NCBI GenBank assembly: GCA_004352715.1
Contig: SCFE01000022.1
Coordinates: 1,043,161-1,107,160 of the forward strand
Reading direction: 5' to 3'
From: Hofstenia miamia
Taxonomy: Eukaryota; Xenacoelomorpha; Acoela
DNA: 64,000 nt
The translations under genes were made by a program, and so were the position numbers. The notes beneath the pieces are model-generated. The model did not search any database, had not been told where the DNA came from, and was given only the letters and a program-made list of their open reading frames with translations. Below, one piece after another: positions 49,901 through 58,900 of this stretch. The stretch's first letter is position 1. Each line of letters starts with the position of its first letter.

Positions 49901-52900
49901 GAAATTAACAGTTTCAAAGTTCTCAACGAAGGCATCCTTCCTAAATTAGGTTAGAATGTTAAAATTACAATAAGACATACTCATCTCGAGGCTTGTTAGC
50001 AAGAAGTGGTCCGAATTCAAACGTCTTTGTTTGAAAAGAATAGGATTTCGCGATGACTTTATGTTTTTTCTTGGTACACGATGAGAACAAAGACCTAAAT
50101 TCTGGATTTAAGAATTTTTTTTAATCTTAGTAAAAATTCAATATAAAATTTGAAGGTTATGTTGCTGGAAATCAAATTTTTGTAAAGCATCCCTTTCAAG
50201 AATGTAAGCTAGGGTCTCACGATTTATTAAAATGGATAGTGTTCTATGTGTGTCTCAAGGTTGAGAAAAATTAATACGAACACAAACTTGCATGCCAATC
50301 TCACGAGAAGTCAAGGCAATTCTGGCAAAAAACGATGTTTGATATTTTATTTGGCATAACATCAAAGGGATTCCGCAGGCCCGCGGCTTGCATTTGAAGT
50401 TTAGAGGGCCATGGCCCCGCAAAGCTCAAAAAATTAATCATAGTTTTACTCATATGAAATAGTTTCACACTTTTACATTGAATTTTTAAATAGAATGGCA
50501 TTAGTATTGTATATATTTCAACTAAAATATATTCACTCTAACTTAGTTATAGAATATTAGAATTAATACTATGGAGCTTTGTATCCAGGATGCCAAGAGG
50601 AAGGGGGCCCAGTGGCCCAACAGAGAGGGCCATGGCCCCTGGCCCTTCCCTAGCCACGGCCCTGGGATTCTGTGATTTATCTAACCGCAATTAACGCTTA
50701 TTCAGAAGGAAACTCAAAACAAAACCAACTCGATTTCATAAAAAGGCATCGTGTGGCGGGAAAATGTACTGTACGCAATTATAGGTAGTAGTTCTCTCTT
50801 GTACTGTCAGGGAAATGGACAGCAAAATGACCTCGAATGCGGAAAAAGCAATCGTGAGACGAAAGCTTTGCAGTGCAGAAAACGAAAAGAAGCAAGTAGA
50901 GAATTGGTGTAAACTTTTTGCAAAGTATGCAATAAGAAGAATACTGAAAATACCGTTCCGCTTAGTGAACCTACAATTTATTTGCTTGGAAACAAACAAA
51001 CAAAGGGTTTGTTAAACAAATTAGAGGTTTTCACAAGTACAGAAGTGCATTCAATTGCTAGAAATGTTGTTCTCAAAGTAGAAAAGTGAAATATACATTT
51101 CTGCTTGCATAGGTCTATATTTTGAAATTTTAAAATGTAAAAAATGATTACTTATTGTTAATGGCACCATTATATTTGCATGTCGTTCTTACAATGGTAA
51201 AAAAAAATCACAATGTTTCAAAAATGACAGAAATCAGTAAAATAACTTAATATTTGATTTAGTTACTTGGAACGACTCGTCACATCAAATACTGGCATGT
51301 GGTAAAGTATTTTTCTGGCCTCATTTTTGGCTATTTCATTGCAAATTGTTAGGCAGTGACTACAGTAGGCATTGAAAGAACAGAGAATCCCCTTTGTCTG
51401 ATTACTTAGGCTTGTAATTGATTTCAATAAAACTAATGACATGCAAATTCATTTCCACAGAATGGGCCATCGACATATGAGCGTCAACAATTGATTTAAT
51501 AATACTTACTTCTAATCCTTTACTAACTGTGAATTTGGAAACATCCCTTAATATCCTTGTGATATATATTAGAGCCTAATGTTTGTAAGTTTAGATTTTT
51601 CTAATTCAAAATTTTCTACTATTGGGAGTTGTAACATCTGTGAATGAGATAGTGTCATATATTTGTAGTTCAGTTTTCTGTTTTAATTGCAATTTTGTGT
51701 GAATTATTTATAAATCTATTCTGTTCTGTAATTTAGAATGGAAATATAGCTTTACATACTGTTTAGCTACACCACTAGCGGTCATAAAATGTATACTTTA
51801 CAGTTGATTTAAGCACTTTTTAGGTAAAGGTGGATGTCATAATTAAAATAGTTAAACTGGGCAAATGAGTTCACACGAATAACTTCTTTATATTAAGAAA
51901 TGACAGACCTTGTCATACCCCTGTAAAACCTCTAGAAAATGGATATTAAGAACTCCGAGCAAACAGTGCATTAAAATATTGAAAGAACTTAAAGTGCAAA
52001 TTTTGTCATTAAAATTTATTCAGTATAGGAAGAATCGATGCTTAAAAATATCTTATTGTAGAGACAGTGATTGTCAATTGAAATGACTTCTGCAGAAAAA
52101 CACCGAATATCCTCCAATCTCAGAGTCATATTTAATTAAACAAAACTTGGTAGTGGTTCAAGTTGATAAGAAATACCCTGGCTCCCGGCAAATGTCAGGA
52201 AAAGCACAGACGCCTCGACAAAAGACTTGGAAGCGTCGTCTAGTTCCAACCACTTCGAAATTCAACGTCTCATCGAATGAACCTTTCTTATCAGCAACAA
52301 ATTTTACACGGAAATCACGACTTCCGCGAGGAGGAATCGTCCAGCGCAAATGCTTTAACCTAAAATGGATGAAGCTCATACATTTACAAGAACAAATAAT
52401 TCACCTTGGAAGTTGATCTGGCGTTTCTTCTACTATCATTGAGCTGGCATCATACTCAATTCCTACTTTTGACAACTTTTCCACATTCGTTCCATTTTTC
52501 TTTGGTTTACCTTTTGATTCTTTTGCAGCAGCCCCTCGAGACTTCGCATCACGTGCATCTTTTTTGCCTAAACAATTAAAATAACATCGGTGTTTATCAA
52601 CATGATCGACAAGAAATTTCAAGCGCATAACATTTTAACGTGGATATTTGAGCAGAATTAAACCATTTCACGTACGCAAAGGTTTGTAATTACGTCGACC
52701 GATACAACGGTCAGTGTTTGTCACTGATGCCTACCAACATGTAATTTGACTAAAAACATCTCAGAAATTGTTGCTAAATACTTTCACTTAAAGACTGCTT
52801 TTTAATATTGAAAAAAAACATAATATAGTCTGAAATCACGCGGGATTCACAATTTTATGTTTAGCAATTAACCGCAATAATGGAGGAAGGACAAATGAAA

Positions 52901-55900
52901 TTTCCCGCTACTGTATACATTAACATATGAAAGAAATCATATAGGTATTGAAAACATGCAGAGATTAAAAAAATTCCGAAATTTACTGTTTTGCTAATTC
53001 AATGAATATTACGCAATGTGTATATCAGGTGTAGAAATATTTGCCAATAGCAATAAGCCTAATTTCCGGACACATTCATAGAAATTATATATCAACTAGT
53101 TTAGCTTGCTAGATGCTGAACAGTTGACATCACTAGAAAATAACTGCATCATTTTAAAACTTCGTCAACGCCGTTTCCAATTGATAAAAGTAGAGAAACT
53201 AATTATTCAAAAACAAAAATGAATATAGTGATATGGATTTGATGAAAAAAATTATCAATAACTAATAACCAATACGAGTGAATAAGATATTACAAAAGAT
53301 AATATTTTGAAAAATGTGCTTTGGACAGACGATGAGTACTTCAACCTGTGCAAAAAAGTCCATTCTTTCGGTGAAAGTGTTTGGTCTACATAGCCAGTTA
53401 ATTTGGTTCACGAATCCCTGTTACAACCACAGAACTTCTTGATGGTGTGGCTTCAATGCAGTCTTCGTGAGGAGCTCTTTTTATGACAATATAACAGGTG
53501 TAAAGTATTATGAAATGCTTGAAAATCATGTAGAACTATTTTTGAGATGTAAAAGATTCTTAGCAAAGGCAAATTGCCAACGAAAGACTACCTCGATTTG
53601 TGCTTCAATCGCTTTATCAGCCGTCAATTCGAGTTTTGATGGCCTCATAGATCACCGCATATAAATTTCTTGGATCCTTCCTTTTGGAGTGTGTTGAACA
53701 TCGATGAAAAATTTGAGGGTGCGGAACAATTGAAAATAAATTTAATGCATTCTACAGGGTGTCCGTTAAGTCTGGACGCAGGAAAATTAACTATTTGTCA
53801 GTGTAGGCTTTAAAATTTTTTGCATCTCTGATTCAAGAAAGATTTAAACTTATAGTTAATTGCTAAGTTAAGGTTCAGCTAATCACGTCGCACACTGCCG
53901 TTAAGGTAACCTTCTCTTAACCCTTAACGGCAGTGCGCGACGGAATTATCTGAAATTAAGCCTAACGGCAGTGTGCGAGGGTTTCGTTAATTTAAGGTTG
54001 AGTTAATTTACCCTAACGGCAGTGTGCGAGGGTTTCGTTAAGTTAAGGGTGTGCTAAACGATGGGCTTTGTTCCGAGTCAAATGAACTATATCAAGTGCC
54101 CTTGGGCATGCCGCACGATGAACTCATGCCTCGGCACATGCTGTGAGAGTAATTGGGAACAGATGCTACGCGGAGTGCATTTAACTTAAGTGTTTTGCTT
54201 CAGCGCAAAAGCCCATTGTGTGGCAACCCCTTTAAGGTTTTTTGATGACTGATTTTAACAATATTTAGATAGAATTTGTATATGCATTAATAAATTGGAA
54301 ATTAAGCTGCATCTGTTCCCGCGCGAGATAATTGCAAAATAATTACTCTCGGGGCATGAGTTCATCGTCTGGAATGCCAAAGAGCACTTAACATAGTTCA
54401 TTTGGCTCGGGACAACTCCCATCGTGTGGCACCTCCTCAATTGAGTGGCGTCAATAACATACCCGCGTTTAATAAAAAAATTTTATTGTGTCCAGACTTT
54501 GTGGACCCCTGTATTACCAACATTTCTGCTGACATGCTATAATAGTAATAGAAAACACGTCCCAAACGCTGCATAGCTCTAATTAAGAATAGTTGTGGAC
54601 ATATTGCATATATCGCATTGTATATGAATATTTATAAATATATAAATAGATTTTTTCAAAACTTGCATTGATGACGAAACCTAATTATTTGGCGCCAACA
54701 TTGTTCAAATATAGTGCAACATGCAGAAAAATACATAACTCATGAACAAATATCAGTAATTCTAGGCAGACAACAGGTTTTGATAGACAGACAAAGAGTA
54801 TCAAGCCTTGCAGTGCACAAAAATTTTTACAGGCACAAACTCTTAGTTCATTGCAGACTTAAGACACTTACTCAACATTTGCTCTTCTTCGGCTAAAAAA
54901 AGAGATTGCTCTTAAAATATGTCATATAAAATGAATCTTTTTACCTTTCTTCTCCTTAAATTTAACTTCAGTTTTAGGCTCTTCAACTTTCTTCTTAGCA
55001 GCCGACCTTTCAATGAGCAGATTTCTAAAGCATTCGATGGGCAAGAGAAAAAATATCATCACTTACGGATCATCTTGGTTCACAGCGAGGAAGTGAAAAT
55101 TTTCCACAGTATGCTTCGCATTTTCCCTGACGTGTGGATAGTTAACTACTTGGAAAACGGCAGGTGGCGGCAGTGGGGGACCATTGGGACCCTTTCCCAT
55201 GCCCTCTAAGATCTAAGATACATGGAAATATGTAAAATACATATATTTGAGATAACAGTACTATACTTATAAAATGCTTAATTGGTTTAGTGTAATAATA
55301 GTGTAAGCATATATATCAATATTACGAGTTCAGGTTTTGTACCCTATTATCAGAGATTGAATCGGATCGGATCGGATCGGATAGGATACGGATCGGATCT
55401 TCATTTATAGAAACTTCGGATCTTTTTCGGATCCAAAAATTTTTAAAACATGTGTATTTGTAAATTTTATAAATTACACACATTTTTACACTGAATCCTA
55501 ATTTAATAAACTCAATCTAAGTGAAATTTTGTAATTGAATTTCATTGTTCATACAACAGGTTCCACGTTATTCTTTCCAACCACTTATAAAATTGGTGAC
55601 CAATACTTCAATCTGAAAATGCGATTTATATTAGCCATCACATAATGATAAAATAGTAAAGCAACCAAAAACATTTGTTTGTACAAACTTGAAAATGGAA
55701 AAGCAGAATTCTGAAAAGGATTCTCTCTAATATGTATGTCAAAGAAAAAGCACAGAACGCACAGAATCAAGTGGAATACCTTTTTAAACACTGCCAAAAT
55801 GTAAAAAATACTAATATAATTTGGGATGCTCTTCAATCAAATATATCATTTAAATATGCACTCTAAGCAACTGGCAATGCCAAGAGCAAGTTAGTACTCA

Positions 55901-58900
55901 GAAGATTTGTCATTATTATAATCACTAATACAAAAATGGAACCATACTGTCGGCATACTATTAATAGGGTATTAATTTATTTAATGTTGCTGTTATATAA
56001 TTTAAGGTTTTTAATCCAATTTCAGTAAAATTCAAAATTCATATTTAAATCTCAAATTTTATTTGAAAAATTAATTATTCTATCACTGATTTTAATATTC
56101 TACAACAATTTATTTAATGTCTTTCTATATAAATTTTGGTGTTGTTCTTTAATTTGCCATTATTTGTGCTATTCTTGTTTTCATCGCCTTAGCTGCAATG
56201 TTGAAGTAAATTTATCTTGTTTGAAACAACTTCAATTCATAGTGACATTGCAAAATGGTTATTTATGAATTTAAACATAAAAAATTAATACGGGAGGTAA
56301 TACTATAAAAACTCAAATATTTAAACTCTATAAATATATTATGATTATAGTTGATGACAATTTTAGGAACTAGATTATTACAAAACTTACAAATAAGTTG
56401 ATTTGCATGTATTATTCCGTAAGTATATGTCCATTTTTTTTATCTCAAGATAGTGTTGAATCACTTAAAATTTTCTATTCGCATTTAAAAAACACATATT
56501 TTTTAAGTCCATGTTTATTTATTGTTAGAATACTTATGTAAATTCGGATCCGTTTCGGATTGAAAACTAAAATATTTTTTAAAAGTTCGGATCGGATCGG
56601 ATCGGATCGGATCCGATTATATTTTCAGATATATATATATATATATATAATTGTAAAAAACAAGAAATATTTTATGTAAACATGTTTCGAGTGTCCCCAC
56701 TCATCGTCAGTACAAAATAACTAAAATAATATGGTGGTAAATACAAATTTTATAATTTTAAAATTGTAATTCGTAGATCTTATACGATATTTAGTCTTTG
56801 ATTTAATTGTTAATTTAATAGATTCTCCTTAGTTTCTTTTATGAATATAGGTTCTGCAATTTTTGTATGCTTGGTTTTCATTAAAACAGTAAAGTTCTTC
56901 CTCTTAGGTGCATGTTCATGGCAATATATTTCTGATCGAAGATGACCTCGCATATGTATATATTTTTGTACTGACGATGAGTGGAGACACTCGAAACATG
57001 TTTACATAAAATATTTCTTGTTTTTTACAATGAATAGCTTAAGCACACTTTGTACACAATATATATATATATATACAAAAAAAATCTTTTTTCAGAATTG
57101 AACATAGCAAAACGCATTTATTGCGAAATATTAATTAATTGAAAAACAAATTGAGATGTTTACACAGATATGTATATCAGAGATGGCCGGGTGGTGATTG
57201 GGCTGGGTTTGGTCCGAAATCTCATGGTTTAAAAAGGGCTTGATATTTTTTGCTAAAAATATTATAAGCATTTTTGCTCCGTAAAGCATGTTAATACCAA
57301 TCCATAACAGAGAAGTGAATAAGGAAGTCCTAAATTAGATTGAAATTAGCCATAACTCTATTTTTTGTAAGATTGTCATTTTTAAATATGGGCTTAGAAT
57401 TAGCTGAAAATTTAAAATAAATGGGTTGGGTTGGGCTCCTTAAAGTTCTCAGCCCATTTCCATCTCTGATGTATGTAGGTTTTAAAGAAGTTTTTTAATA
57501 TTCTAAGAGTAAATATACTTCCTCAGGTGTAGGCAAATGCTGCAAAACTGTGGTGTGCAACATTGAGTTTTCAAACTCTGCAGCATCAATTGTTATTTGA
57601 GGAACACCAATTTCCAGCTTTGGCTTGGTATCAGAATCGGTCTTTTCAGAGTTTTCGGATGATTTGGATTGGCTCTAAAAATTCAGTTCATTTAAAAATC
57701 CGAAGATCACACCGCACTCCATGCACATGAGAAAATGAATCTATGAGGTAAGTTTTTGGATGTAAATAATTCTCTCCGAAACTTAGCAATAAATTATATC
57801 AAAGTCGCTGTTATAATGAGCGAACTAACAGACTGCAAAAGTTAGAATTACAATTTAATGATGTCCGATTACAAAAATGCATTTTGGAATATGAGTTTCG
57901 ACTCTATCAAAATCTACACTAGAACTATGATAACGATGATGGGCGACGTTAATTGTCAGAAATGATGTACATCAACCTTTGATTTATTCGGTGACACTGT
58001 TTTTTTGCGACTCCGAACGGCTGTTGATGGCACACCCAAGCGCTTGCCCCGTGCGCTAGGCTTGGATTGTCTATTTGGTGTTTTCTGTACGGGTATCTAA
58101 TTAACACACAAACACGGTTGCAAACTACTCTACTATTAGTTGTGTTACCTCTTCCATGTTCCGATTCTCTTCTTCATCCGATACATTCACGCTTCCCTGC
58201 TGCAAAAATGAAATATTATGATAGTTTTAAGTAAAATCACTGTACTAAAAAATGTTGTATTGATGTACACATAGTTACTTGAGTTAAATTATTATATAAA
58301 GACAAGAATATTAAAGCTTACGTACGTATGACTTCATAAAATTTATACAAATCCTAAAAAGTTGAAAAAAGCTCAATTCCAACGCTTGAATCCGCATATA
58401 TTTAAAAATTGCTGCAAAACGTTAAAAACTATTCAACTGAAAAAAATAATGACGTCACCTCACAATTCCAAGAAAATTCTCTTTTGTAATTCATACAACT
58501 GGTAAAAAGTGTTCGATAGATTTAGACGAAAGACTAAGACATATCATGCAAACCTGGTTGTATCGCGGTGACAACTTTTTCCAACGAAACACCGCGGCCT
58601 AAAATTCTCAATAATATACCAAATTTCCCCTTCATGTTTACTCGTTCTCTCTGCATAAATGAGGCTCATCTTCCAAATATATTTCAACTCAATTACGTCA
58701 CAAACTATGATTTGAAAAAAAATTAAATCACACTACAAATTACTATTTGAGTCACTTTGACGGTTCCTCAGTTTAAGTTATAACCTTAAGCAAATTCGAC
58801 ACGTCATGGTATCAAAAAACTACGTTTGGTTTATATATAATCGTTTAATGGAAACTTAAATTATATTCGTACCAACAAGACAACTTAAACACTTACAAAG

